In this document: one piece after another, positions 43,563 through 51,712 of the stretch | Position numbering within the stretch: the stretch's first letter is position 1 | Layout of the letters: every line of letters starts with the position of its first letter | Source of the DNA: Streptomyces sp. BK239 | GTDB lineage: Bacteria > Actinomycetota > Actinomycetes > Streptomycetales > Streptomycetaceae | Length of the DNA: 64,000 bases | Assembly: GCF_004217285.1 (NCBI RefSeq) | Contig: NZ_SHKS01000007.1 | Location: forward strand, 62,001-126,000 | Reading direction: 5' to 3' | Notes under the pieces: generated by a model | Told to the model about the DNA's origin: nothing | Seen by the model: only the letters and a program-made list of their open reading frames with translations | Databases searched by the model: none | Position numbers and translations under genes: made by a program

Positions 43563-44022
43563 TGAAGCGGCCACCGTGGCCTGGCGCCCTGGAGACACCT
43601 CTCCGGGGCGCCGGCCCCGTAGCGAGACCGGCCGCAACAATCGCGCGCAGTGCCGCCCAGTTCGAAGCCTTCCCGATGCCTCACTCCAGGGTGCGATCCG
43701 TCCCACGGGCGAGCTGCCCGAAGCAGTCCACACTCCTGCTCGCCGTCGGCGACACGGGCACCAACCACGAGCCGCGCTCCGTCAGCTCCGAAGGCGCCCC
43801 CGACACCGGGAAGCTCACCAACGCGAAGGCGGCGATGGCCGTGACCCCGTAGCCACGCTGAGGCCGGCCCCGTCCCTGCGGGACGGCCCGGCGTCAGCGG
43901 TCCGCGTCGGCAACCGGTCGTGGTGGGGCGCGGTGACCGTCGCGTCGGCGTCGAACTCCTTCAGAAAGGTGAACTCGGTCAGGCGGGAAACGAAGTCGAA
44001 CCACCGACTCCAGGCCCGCCGG
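43563..44022. other. Convergent intergenic stretch with a hairpin at 43864-43892
   Basis: Between two convergent genes. It contains CCGTCCC (43870-43876) and GGGACGG (43880-43886) around a 3-base loop, extended by GCCGG on the outer side with mismatches. This suits a two-way terminator. The rest shows no gene. Confidence 0.5.
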
Positions 44023-45072
44023 TCACGGGATGAACTCGATGTGGGGGTGGGACGGGTCGGCCGGGCAGGCGTGGAGCTGGAGATTGTTGCCGCCGGCGAT
44101 GTCGATCAGGGTGAAGTCGCTGCTGTGCGCGCCCAGGCGCCGCGGCGCCGGGTGCCTCTGTTCCTCCTCGGGGGTCCAGGTCACGCTGCCGGAGTCCCAT
44201 TCCCAGGAGGCGATGGTGAGGAGCGGGACCTGCTCGGTGCCGCACTCGGGGCAAGGGCGGTCGACGGGGCCGGCGACCACCCAAGGGGTCCAGCCGCCGG
44301 CCTTCCAGCCGGGGGCGTGGCAGAGGTTGTTGAGGTAGAGCTCCTCCGGGTCGTCCGCGTACGAGCTGTACAGCGCCGGGTCGACCGTTTCCCAACGGCT
44401 CATGTCCTCCAGCTGCTCGCTCAGCTCCTCGTCCAACTCCGTGGGGTTGGGGAATTCGGTGACCTGCTCCGGTGAGAGCAGACATGGCTGCGGGAGGTAG
44501 CCGCCGAACTGGATGATCGGCGGCTCGGGCGGTGTACGGAGGATCTCGGTGACGGTGGCGGAGCAGCGCCAGAACAGTGCGGTCCTGGGGTGGGTCGTCC
44601 CTTCGGCCGGGTGGTCGAAGGGACACCACAGGACTTGGAGGATGTCGGCGTCGGGCGGACAGAGCAAGGGGACGTCGCGGGTGTACAGCTGGGCCACGGG
44701 CAGGAGCGGGACGGGGCCGTCGAACCACGGGCGGCCCGCGCTGATCCGTCTTTCGGTCTCCAGTTCCTCGGGGGTCCACTCGGGCGCCTGAGGGTCGCGG
44801 CGCAGCCGTTCGGTCGCTTCCGCGCGGTCGCGGCGGAGAAGCCGGATGTCGTCCGGTGAGTGGACGACCGGCGCCGCGCCTTCATCGTGCGGTCCTTCGC
44901 AGTACGGCCACGGCTCGTCGGCGGGCCACAGGAGCGGCCCGCCCACGGAGCTGTCGTGCATGGTCGGCGACCCCGGCCGCGGGTGCAGCCGGGTCGCCGT
45001 CCGCGCCAACGGGGCCAGTCGAGGGAAGAGTGCGGTCACGTCGACCGGCCTCGGCGGGGTGGTGATACTCAT
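44023..45072 (-). CDS. DUF1963/YwqG-like protein
   Basis: ATG 45072 (SITTPPRPVDVTALFPRLA) lies 6 bases after GGAG; the long frame upstream is shadow of the toxin gene. The 349-residue protein shows the DUF1963-type pattern: SSVGGPLLWPADEPWPYC, LPVAQLYTRDVP, LLCPPDADILQVLWCPFDH, PPIIQFGGYLPQP, then HAPGWKAGGWTPWV, CPECGTE and FTLIDIAGGNNLQLHACPAD. A zinc-like CPEC is present near 271. Such proteins are soluble and of unknown function. It starts 38 bases after the end of a secreted nuclease toxin, in the place where an immunity gene would be expected. Confidence 0.75.
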   Translation of the reverse strand: MSITTPPRPVDVTALFPRLAPLARTATRLHPRPGSPTMHDSSVGGPLLWPADEPWPYCEGPHDEGAAPVVHSPDDIRLLRRDRAEATERLRRDPQAPEWTPEELETERRISAGRPWFDGPVPLLPVAQLYTRDVPLLCPPDADILQVLWCPFDHPAEGTTHPRTALFWRCSATVTEILRTPPEPPIIQFGGYLPQPCLLSPEQVTEFPNPTELDEELSEQLEDMSRWETVDPALYSSYADDPEELYLNNLCHAPGWKAGGWTPWVVAGPVDRPCPECGTEQVPLLTIASWEWDSGSVTWTPEEEQRHPAPRRLGAHSSDFTLIDIAGGNNLQLHACPADPSHPHIEFIP

Positions 45073-45110
45073 TCGGGCTCCGTTGGCGCGCATCGGTGGA
45101 GAACGGTCGA

Positions 45111-47036
45111 TCAGTTGCCGAGGTTGTACTGCAGCGTGTTCTGCCTGGTGTTCGGGATGTAGACGTTGGGGAAGAGTTCCTCGGTCGTCCCGTTCGCCCG
45201 CTCGATGTGAGCGTTCATCGTGACCCCCACCGGAATGGTGCTGTTCGCGTTCTTGTAAGCGGGTGTCACCTGGTAGAAGATCGCGTCGTTCGTTCCGAGA
45301 CCGGGCTTGTTGCCCTTGATCAGATCCTCCGCCATGGTCTCGTACGTCCGCATGCTGGGTGTGCCCGTGTTCATGCCCACCTGCCAGCACGGGACGAGGT
45401 TGAACTTGGTGCGGCGCGAGGTCCCCTTTCCTCCCAGGACCTTCGCGATCAGATGACACCGAACCGGCGAGTCAGCGAACCCGTTCGCCGCCTGGAACGC
45501 CTCCGCGTCCTTGAGGCCTGTGATGTCCTTCCTGGTTCCGGTCCCCTCTTTGGTCTTCTTCCCAAGGCAGGCCTGCGCCTGGGTAGGCCGTTGCCCGGGC
45601 CCGTCCGACGGGACGGTCTGGTTGATGAGGGGAACCGGCTCGGTGGTGTTCTTGAACCAGCCGTTGCCGTTGGGAAGCGCGCCCTGCGGTAGGGGGTCGT
45701 TCAGGCAGCTGGCCTGCGGGCCGGCGTCCGGAGTCGAGATCGTCAGCTCGAACTTGTCGGCGTCGAGCACCCGCTGGTCCTTGAAGCCGTCGGCGAGCTG
45801 CGCCTCGGCGAACTGCTTCTCGGCGGGCGTCACATGGGCCTGCACACAAGGTGAGGCGGGGTCCATGTCACGGCTGTCGTTGAAGATGTACGTGTCCCAT
45901 TCCCCGTTGCCGAGGTTGGGGATCACCTCCACGCACCGGTCGCCGGCGGCGCCGCCCTCCTTCGCCTCCCCGAACGGGAAGTCCGCGCAGGTGTCGGCGT
46001 CGACGAGCTCCGTCTGGGGCGTGAAGCCCCCGCAGGTGGCGGCGGTGCGGTTGGCCACGCCGCTCGTCGACCGGGTCAGCGGCGTGCTCTTCTTGCCCCA
46101 CGCGCCGTTGAGGTTCTTCTGGGCCCAGGCGTAAGCGGCCACGACGCCGCCCGCGTCCGCGCTCGTCGCCTTCATCGGCACGACGGCCATGACGGAGGGA
46201 ACCGCGCAGCCCGCCCCCGAAGTGCCGCCCACCGCGTCGTCGCACCTGATCTCACGCGCGTTCTTCCACGACGCGTTCGGGTCGGTCGGCGTGGCTCCCG
46301 GGGCCGTCACGTACATCTTGTAGGACGTGAAGAAGGAGGCGGAGGAGCCGGTGCTCTGGGGCGACGAGAAGGTGACGTCCCCGGTCAGGGGTTTGGCGGG
46401 GGTGACAGTGCTCGCCCACCACGGCGCGTCCTTGGTCGCGGTGCAGCCGGCGTCGCAGGAGGCACGGAACTTGGCGCTCAGGGCGGTGACATCACCGGAG
46501 GCGCTGGTCATCGCGACGGTGACATGCTCGTTCCAGGTCGTGGCGGTCGGGGAGAGGTCGGCGCTGGTGGAGACCGCCAGGGTGCCGCGTCCGATCTCCA
46601 GACCTCTGCTGTCGCGGAGAACGTAGGTGACGTTGATGCCGGTCACGCAGTACGAGAAGCGCTCGTAGCTGTAGTTGCCGGGGTTGGTGATGCTGCAGCT
46701 GGCCGCGGCCGCGGCGGCGGCGGTGCGGGTCTTCGCCGTCACCGGTGCGGGGGTGACCGTCACACAGGACTCGACGGCGCCCGCGCGGCGCTCCTTGGAG
46801 CCCGGGGCGGTGGCGGTGCAGTCTTCACCGGAGCCGGCCACGAACCTGCTGGTCTCGGTCGAACCCGTTCTGGGCGCCGCGGACTTGGTGGCGGACGAGG
46901 CCCTCTTCGCCGCGGGCGGCTCGGCCGCCTGGCTCGTCGCGGCTGTCGTGACGACGAGGGTCAGGGCGGTGAGGACGGTCAGGACCGTGGAGCGGGCGCG
47001 TCTTCTCGTGGCGCGCCCGCCGGGTATTCCGTGCAT
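45111..47036 (-). CDS. Secreted toxin with C-terminal DNA/RNA non-specific endonuclease
   Basis: ATG 47036 (HGIPGGRATRRRARS) starts a signal peptide (TVLTVLTALTLVVTTAATSQA). The 641-residue protein has a middle part with many Cys (SYCVTGINVTYVLRD, CDAGCTATKDAPWW) that looks extracellular. The C-terminus from about 526 (CHLIAKVLGG, then FNLVPCWQVGMN, YQVTPAYK, PVGVTMNAHIE) is the DNA/RNA non-specific endonuclease domain (Endonuclea_NS_2-like); His528 is the candidate catalytic base, and the usual GHLIG appears as CHLIA. It follows the ALF-repeat protein by 83 bases and is most likely its partner toxin. Confidence 0.85.
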   Translation of the reverse strand: MHGIPGGRATRRRARSTVLTVLTALTLVVTTAATSQAAEPPAAKRASSATKSAAPRTGSTETSRFVAGSGEDCTATAPGSKERRAGAVESCVTVTPAPVTAKTRTAAAAAAASCSITNPGNYSYERFSYCVTGINVTYVLRDSRGLEIGRGTLAVSTSADLSPTATTWNEHVTVAMTSASGDVTALSAKFRASCDAGCTATKDAPWWASTVTPAKPLTGDVTFSSPQSTGSSASFFTSYKMYVTAPGATPTDPNASWKNAREIRCDDAVGGTSGAGCAVPSVMAVVPMKATSADAGGVVAAYAWAQKNLNGAWGKKSTPLTRSTSGVANRTAATCGGFTPQTELVDADTCADFPFGEAKEGGAAGDRCVEVIPNLGNGEWDTYIFNDSRDMDPASPCVQAHVTPAEKQFAEAQLADGFKDQRVLDADKFELTISTPDAGPQASCLNDPLPQGALPNGNGWFKNTTEPVPLINQTVPSDGPGQRPTQAQACLGKKTKEGTGTRKDITGLKDAEAFQAANGFADSPVRCHLIAKVLGGKGTSRRTKFNLVPCWQVGMNTGTPSMRTYETMAEDLIKGNKPGLGTNDAIFYQVTPAYKNANSTIPVGVTMNAHIERANGTTEELFPNVYIPNTRQNTLQYNLGN

Positions 47037-47119
47037 GGAGGCAGGAACTTTCCGTGAGTGACGGGGAGGAGGGGGCGCCGCCTGGTCGCGGCGCCCCCGG
47101 GGAGGGAGAACGGGCGGGG

Positions 47120-50100
47120 TCAGGCCGCCAGGCCGAAGTCGCTGAGGCCCTTCGTGATGCCGGAGACCAGGTCCTCGCCGACGTCTGTGATCTTGCTGAC
47201 GACCGGCTTGACGACGCTGCCGCCGAGCGCCTTGTCCGCGGCGCCGACCCACTTGTAGGCGCCGAAGGAGACCAGGCTCAGGCCGGTGCCGGCGGCGGAC
47301 TCCCAGAAGGCGCCGCTGGTGAAGCCGTGCTCGATGCCCGTGAAGAGGCTGCCGAGGGCTCCCGCGCCCGCCGAGACGCCGGCGAAGAAGCCGGCGGCGG
47401 CGAGGGCCGGCGGGAAGACGGTGGCGGCGAGGGCGCAGCCGGCCGCCAGGAACCCGGCGCCGACGCTGACCACGTTGGCGGCGTCCGCGTAGAACTGGGC
47501 GTCGTTCCACCACTCGTCGGGGTCACCGGCCGCGGTGCCGTTCGGGTTGACCTGGTTGTTCTTGTCGTTGTTGGCCGGGTCCTGCCCGTTGTCGCGGGCC
47601 CGCGCCGCCTCGAGGGCGAGCGCCTTGGCCTTCGCGATGTCCTCGGCCCGCTTCTTGTCGGCGGCGATCTTCTTGGCCTGGGCGTACGCCGCGGCGGCGG
47701 CCCTCGCATCGGCTGAGGCGGCGAGCTCGGCGGCTCTGGCGGCGGCGGCGGAGCGCTGGGCCTGGGCGGAGGAGGCGAGGGCCGCGCGGGCCGAGTCAAC
47801 GGCCTTGTTCGCCGAGTAGTTGGCGGAGCGGGCGGCGCCGCGGGCGGTGGCGGCGGCCTTCTGCGCCTTGGCGGCGGAGGCCTGCGCGTCCGCTGCGGAC
47901 TTGTCGGCGGCGTCGGCGTTGTCCCGTGCCTGCTTGGCGTAGTTGTCGGCCTTTGCAGCGGAGTCGAGCGCCTTCTGCTGCCACTTCTTGGCCTCGTCGG
48001 CGGCCTTGCGGGCGTCGGCGGCGGCCTTCGAGGCCAGGGCGGCGTCCTCCTGCGCCTTCTCCGCGATCTTGGCGGCAGCGGCGATGGCCCCGCGGACGGC
48101 GGCGACGTGGGTGGCCGTGTCGAAGTCGAGCTGGGCCGTGCGGAACTGGATCACGCTGATGAAGTTGCGCAGCATCCACGCCGGTCCTTCGAGTGCGACC
48201 TCCGCGTAGGCCTTGGTGAAGGCGCCGGCGGTGCTGATCAGCTGGACGGCTCGGACCCGGTCGTCCTCCTGGATGGCCAGCGGGTAGTCATGGTCGAAGA
48301 AGTAGTTGAGGGATTCGGTGGTGTTCTTGTCCAGCGCCTTGTCGCCGGCCTCGATGACGGCCTTGCCCGGGGCGTCGGCCATGATCTTGTTGATGGCGAC
48401 GCGCAGGTCCTCGTCCGAGGCGCGCTTCATGCCGCCGGTGAGGAAGTCGCCGACAGCCTTGGAGTCGTTGCTCGCCAGCGCGGCGGCGGCCGCCGCCGCG
48501 ACCTTCGGACTGCCGACCGCCGCCACGTGCAGGGTGGTCTCCCGGTCGTCCTGCTCCTGAGCGAGGACCCGGTCGAGGTCGATCCAGGAGTAGACGTCGT
48601 AGTCGGAGCCGGCGAGGGCGTGCTGGGCGGCCTGGCGGGTGTGAGCGCCGCGGGCGTCGATCAGCGCGACCGCGGCCTGCCTGCCCAAGGTCGCGGCGAC
48701 CGACATGTCGCCGGAGTAGAGCGCCGTCTCCGCCTTGGACAGGAGGTCCTTGGTCGCTTGCGTCATGCGCTCCTGCATCTGCCGCTTCTCGCGGACGTCG
48801 GCGAGTTCGGCCTTCTCTATGGCGGCGAGCTGCTGGGCCTCCTCGATGGCCTGCTGCTTGTCCTGCGCCAGGGTCTGCGCCTCGGCGGCGCGGGCGTTCT
48901 TCTCCACCTCGATGGCGTCGGTGACGGCCTGGGTGGCGACGTTGGCGGCCTTCACGGCAGCGTTGGCGTGGGCGGTCGACTTGTTGGCGTAGTCGATGGC
49001 CTGGCCGGCGTACTTCACGGCCTCCTCGGCGGCGTCCGCGGCCTTGTCGGCGTGGTCGGCGGCGGAGTTGGCGGCGTCGCGGGCGGTGCGGGCCGCCTTG
49101 GCGGAGGCGCTCGCCAGCGCCTGGGCGGCCGAGGCGGCGTTGGTGGCGCGGTTGGCGGCGCTGCTGGCGATGGCTGCCTGGCGCTTGGCCTCGTTGGCTT
49201 CCGCCTGGGCGGCGCCGGCCGACACGGCGGCCTGGGCGGCGGCGGCCGCGGCGGCGGCCGAGTTGCGGGCGGCGGAGGCGGCGGCCAGACCGGCGGACGC
49301 GGACGCGTCGCCGGCGAGGGCCGCCTTGGCGGCGGCCGCGGCGGCGCTGCGGGCCTTGGCGGCGGCGTTGCGGGCGGCCACCGCGGCGTTCTTGGCCTCC
49401 TTCGCCTTGCCCGCGTCCTTGGACGCGGCGATCGCGGCGTTGAAGGCGCGGGCGGCGGCGTTGCCGGCCTTCGCGGCGGCCTGGGCGGCGCCCGCGGCGG
49501 CCCAGGAGGCACGGCGGGAGGCGTTCACGGCGGCGTTGGAGGCGTTGACGGCGTTGCGGGCGGCGTCGGCCGCGCCCTTCGCCGCGCTCGCCGCCTTGCG
49601 GGCCGCGGCCCCCGACTTGCGCACGTCGCTCTGGGCCGCGGCGGCTTCCGCGGCGGCCTTCTCGGCGGCATCCTTGGCCTTGGATGCGGCGGTCTCGGCG
49701 CGGGCCCCGGCCTCGACGGCCAGATTGGTCTCGCGTTCGGCGCGCTTGCCCTCACGCTCGACGACGGCCACCAGCTCCTCGATGGTCGCCGACTCCTGGT
49801 CGCGGGCGCGCGCGATGTGCTGGCCGGTCTCCATGAACCATTCGGCGTCCTTCGCGGTGCCGCCGAGCGCACGGTCCGCGTACTTGCGCACCTCCGGGCC
49901 GCCGGTCACCATCATGGCGCTGATCTGGACCCGGGTGTCCTCCAGCCGCGCGTCGTACTGCTTGTCGGTGAGGAAGCCGACGAGGGCCTGCTCGGTGCCG
50001 GCGTCGAGGGCGGCGCTGGCCTCGCGCGCCACGGCCTTGCCGCCGGTGGACGAGACGATGCTGGTGGCGACCTTGAGGTCCTCCCGAACGGCGGGGGCGA

Positions 50101-50500
50101 AGCCTCCCGCGAGGAAGGCGGCTATCGCCGCGTCGCCGTTGTCCAGGGCGGCGACGGCCTCGCGGCGCAGGCCCTTGCCCGCGCGGTCCAGGCTGCGGAC
50201 GATCGCGACCCGGTTGTCCTGAACGGTCTGCTGGGGCAGCGTCACGGCGAGGAAGTTCTGTATCTCTGCGTCGGTCCCGTAGAGGGCCGTGGCGGCGGCG
50301 GCCTTGACGCCCGTGCCGCCGGTCAGCCAGGCGCGGACCGCCTTGGCGCGGTCGGTGTCCGGCAGCGGCACCGGGCCGGTTCCCGCCGTCTCGGCGGCCG
50401 CGGCGGTGGCCGGTCGCAGAACCGCGGGAGTGGAGGCGACGGCGGTCGCGGCCGCGATCGCGCCGAGAACGCGGCGTCTGCTCCATAAAGCTGTCTGCAT
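47120..50500 (-). CDS. ALF-repeat secreted carrier protein of a polymorphic toxin locus
   Basis: ATG 50500 (QTALWSRRRVLGAIAAATAV) follows AAGGG and gives a twin-arginine signal. The 1126-residue protein has ALF-type repeats near the N-terminus (KAVRAWLTGGTGVKAAAATA, DAAIAAFLAGGFAPAVRED, EQALVGFLTDKQYDARLED) and again near residues 700-800 (KAVGDFLTGGMKRASDEDLR). Between them and after them are two very long Ala-rich helical stretches (about 300-540 and 830-960), which should form coiled coils. Near the C-terminus is a hydrophobic Ala/Gly part (GAGFLAAGCALAATVFPPAL). In related loci such proteins carry a toxin at the end; here the toxin is the separate next gene. Confidence 0.85.
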   Translation of the reverse strand: MQTALWSRRRVLGAIAAATAVASTPAVLRPATAAAAETAGTGPVPLPDTDRAKAVRAWLTGGTGVKAAAATALYGTDAEIQNFLAVTLPQQTVQDNRVAIVRSLDRAGKGLRREAVAALDNGDAAIAAFLAGGFAPAVREDLKVATSIVSSTGGKAVAREASAALDAGTEQALVGFLTDKQYDARLEDTRVQISAMMVTGGPEVRKYADRALGGTAKDAEWFMETGQHIARARDQESATIEELVAVVEREGKRAERETNLAVEAGARAETAASKAKDAAEKAAAEAAAAQSDVRKSGAAARKAASAAKGAADAARNAVNASNAAVNASRRASWAAAGAAQAAAKAGNAAARAFNAAIAASKDAGKAKEAKNAAVAARNAAAKARSAAAAAAKAALAGDASASAGLAAASAARNSAAAAAAAAQAAVSAGAAQAEANEAKRQAAIASSAANRATNAASAAQALASASAKAARTARDAANSAADHADKAADAAEEAVKYAGQAIDYANKSTAHANAAVKAANVATQAVTDAIEVEKNARAAEAQTLAQDKQQAIEEAQQLAAIEKAELADVREKRQMQERMTQATKDLLSKAETALYSGDMSVAATLGRQAAVALIDARGAHTRQAAQHALAGSDYDVYSWIDLDRVLAQEQDDRETTLHVAAVGSPKVAAAAAAALASNDSKAVGDFLTGGMKRASDEDLRVAINKIMADAPGKAVIEAGDKALDKNTTESLNYFFDHDYPLAIQEDDRVRAVQLISTAGAFTKAYAEVALEGPAWMLRNFISVIQFRTAQLDFDTATHVAAVRGAIAAAAKIAEKAQEDAALASKAAADARKAADEAKKWQQKALDSAAKADNYAKQARDNADAADKSAADAQASAAKAQKAAATARGAARSANYSANKAVDSARAALASSAQAQRSAAAARAAELAASADARAAAAAYAQAKKIAADKKRAEDIAKAKALALEAARARDNGQDPANNDKNNQVNPNGTAAGDPDEWWNDAQFYADAANVVSVGAGFLAAGCALAATVFPPALAAAGFFAGVSAGAGALGSLFTGIEHGFTSGAFWESAAGTGLSLVSFGAYKWVGAADKALGGSVVKPVVSKITDVGEDLVSGITKGLSDFGLAA

Positions 50501-50985
50501 TCGGGACTTGCCCTTCTCTGAGTAACGCGGCGAGCTGTCGGATTTCGCGTCGTGACGGACGACGGATCCATGGATCGATGGCCGCCACAAGTTGTGGACA
50601 GTATCAACTCCGTGGGCCTTTTGCGGGAGTTGGGTCAGTCGAAGCTCGAACAGCCCATATGAGCACGGGAATTCGACGAACCAGCACATACCTCGCGAAG
50701 TCGTGACACAGGCCCGGGAAGCACCGGGAAGAGTGACGCAGGTCACGGAGAAATTGCTTTCTATATCCAGATATGGGCAGTTCAGGGAGCTGGACGTGGG
50801 TGCGTCGCCGTGTTCAGATGCCAGGGTCGATGACGATCACCGGGTTCACAGTGCGTCACGGACGCGGCGCACTTGGTGCACGGGGGACTTCACATGCCGC
50901 ATGTACGGCTTCCCCTGTTCGCGACCGGCTCTTCTACTGCCGGAGGTCATCAACTCCGGCCGGTGGACAGGAAATTAGGGATACG
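50501..50985. other. Divergent promoter region
   Basis: This 485-base stretch lies between the leftward ALF-repeat gene and the rightward secreted-protein gene and should hold both promoters. It is less GC-rich near 50680-50780 (GGAGAAATTGCTTTCTATATCC). Frames through it lack protein-like pattern. No operator could be recognised. Confidence 0.4.
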
Positions 50986-51540
50986 ATGAAGGAAAACAAC
51001 GCCAATGTCGGAAAGCCGCGAAGAATGCGGCTCGCGATGCAGACACTCGGCGTAGCAGTCGGCGGTGCGTTAGCCTGGATCGCAGTGACCAACGGTGGAC
51101 ACGGCCCGGACGCAGGCACCGCACAGGCCGCCGACGCCGCCGTGCTGGTGGCAGGGGCCACCCCCGGCTATGCCGTGGAAGACTTCAACTATCCCCAGGC
51201 CGACAAGATCCTGGCGGAGCAGAAGATCACCCTGAAGCGAGGCGACGGCCACATCACCCTCGCCAACTGCGTTCCCAACACGGGGCAGTTGCGGCTCCTG
51301 GTGCGCAACAGGGCAGAAGAGGTCTGCTTCAACACCACCGGCAACGAGGGCTGGCTGACCCTGGACCTCCCCGGCGTCTACTCGATCAGGGGCAACGACT
51401 ACTCCACCACCGTCGACATGACCGTCGGCACCGAGGAGAAGTCCTACGAGATCACCAAGAACACGTTCACGCCGGTCGGCGAGAGCACGGACCCGGAGTC
51501 CCGCGCGCACACGCTGGTCGAGATCCGGACGGCCAAGTAG
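50986..51540 (+). CDS. Small secreted hypothetical protein
   Basis: ATG 50986 follows AGGG at 7 bases; the longer open frame is not supported. The 184-residue product has an N-terminal signal (MRLAMQTLGVAVGGALAWIAV) with likely cleavage near AQAADA. The mature part is beta-rich (LAEQKITLKRGDGHITLANC, LRLLVRNRAEEVCFNTTGNE, GWLTLDLPGVYSIRGND, STTVDMTVGTEEKSYEI) and has two Cys that may pair. Such small secreted beta-proteins are common in Streptomyces, without known function. It lies upstream of the FG-GAP protein, in the same direction. Confidence 0.75.
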   Translation: MKENNANVGKPRRMRLAMQTLGVAVGGALAWIAVTNGGHGPDAGTAQAADAAVLVAGATPGYAVEDFNYPQADKILAEQKITLKRGDGHITLANCVPNTGQLRLLVRNRAEEVCFNTTGNEGWLTLDLPGVYSIRGNDYSTTVDMTVGTEEKSYEITKNTFTPVGESTDPESRAHTLVEIRTAK

Positions 51541-51712
51541 CCGCCTTCCGTCCCGCCACCGACCTGCTCAGCACCGCACATCGTTCCTGATCGGTGAGCA
51601 GTTCAGACATCAGGCAGTCGACGGGGCCCTCGGCAGCCGGCACACGCCTCCCGGTCACGGTTCCTCCCCGTCAATCAGCCTGCTCAGCCTTGTGATTGAG
51701 GTCACCACTTCT

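Noticed and set aside
45096..49500. Long plus-strand frames opposite the toxin and ALF-repeat genes
   Set aside because: Gly/Val/Ala-rich or Ala-rich mirror images of the repetitive minus-strand gene.
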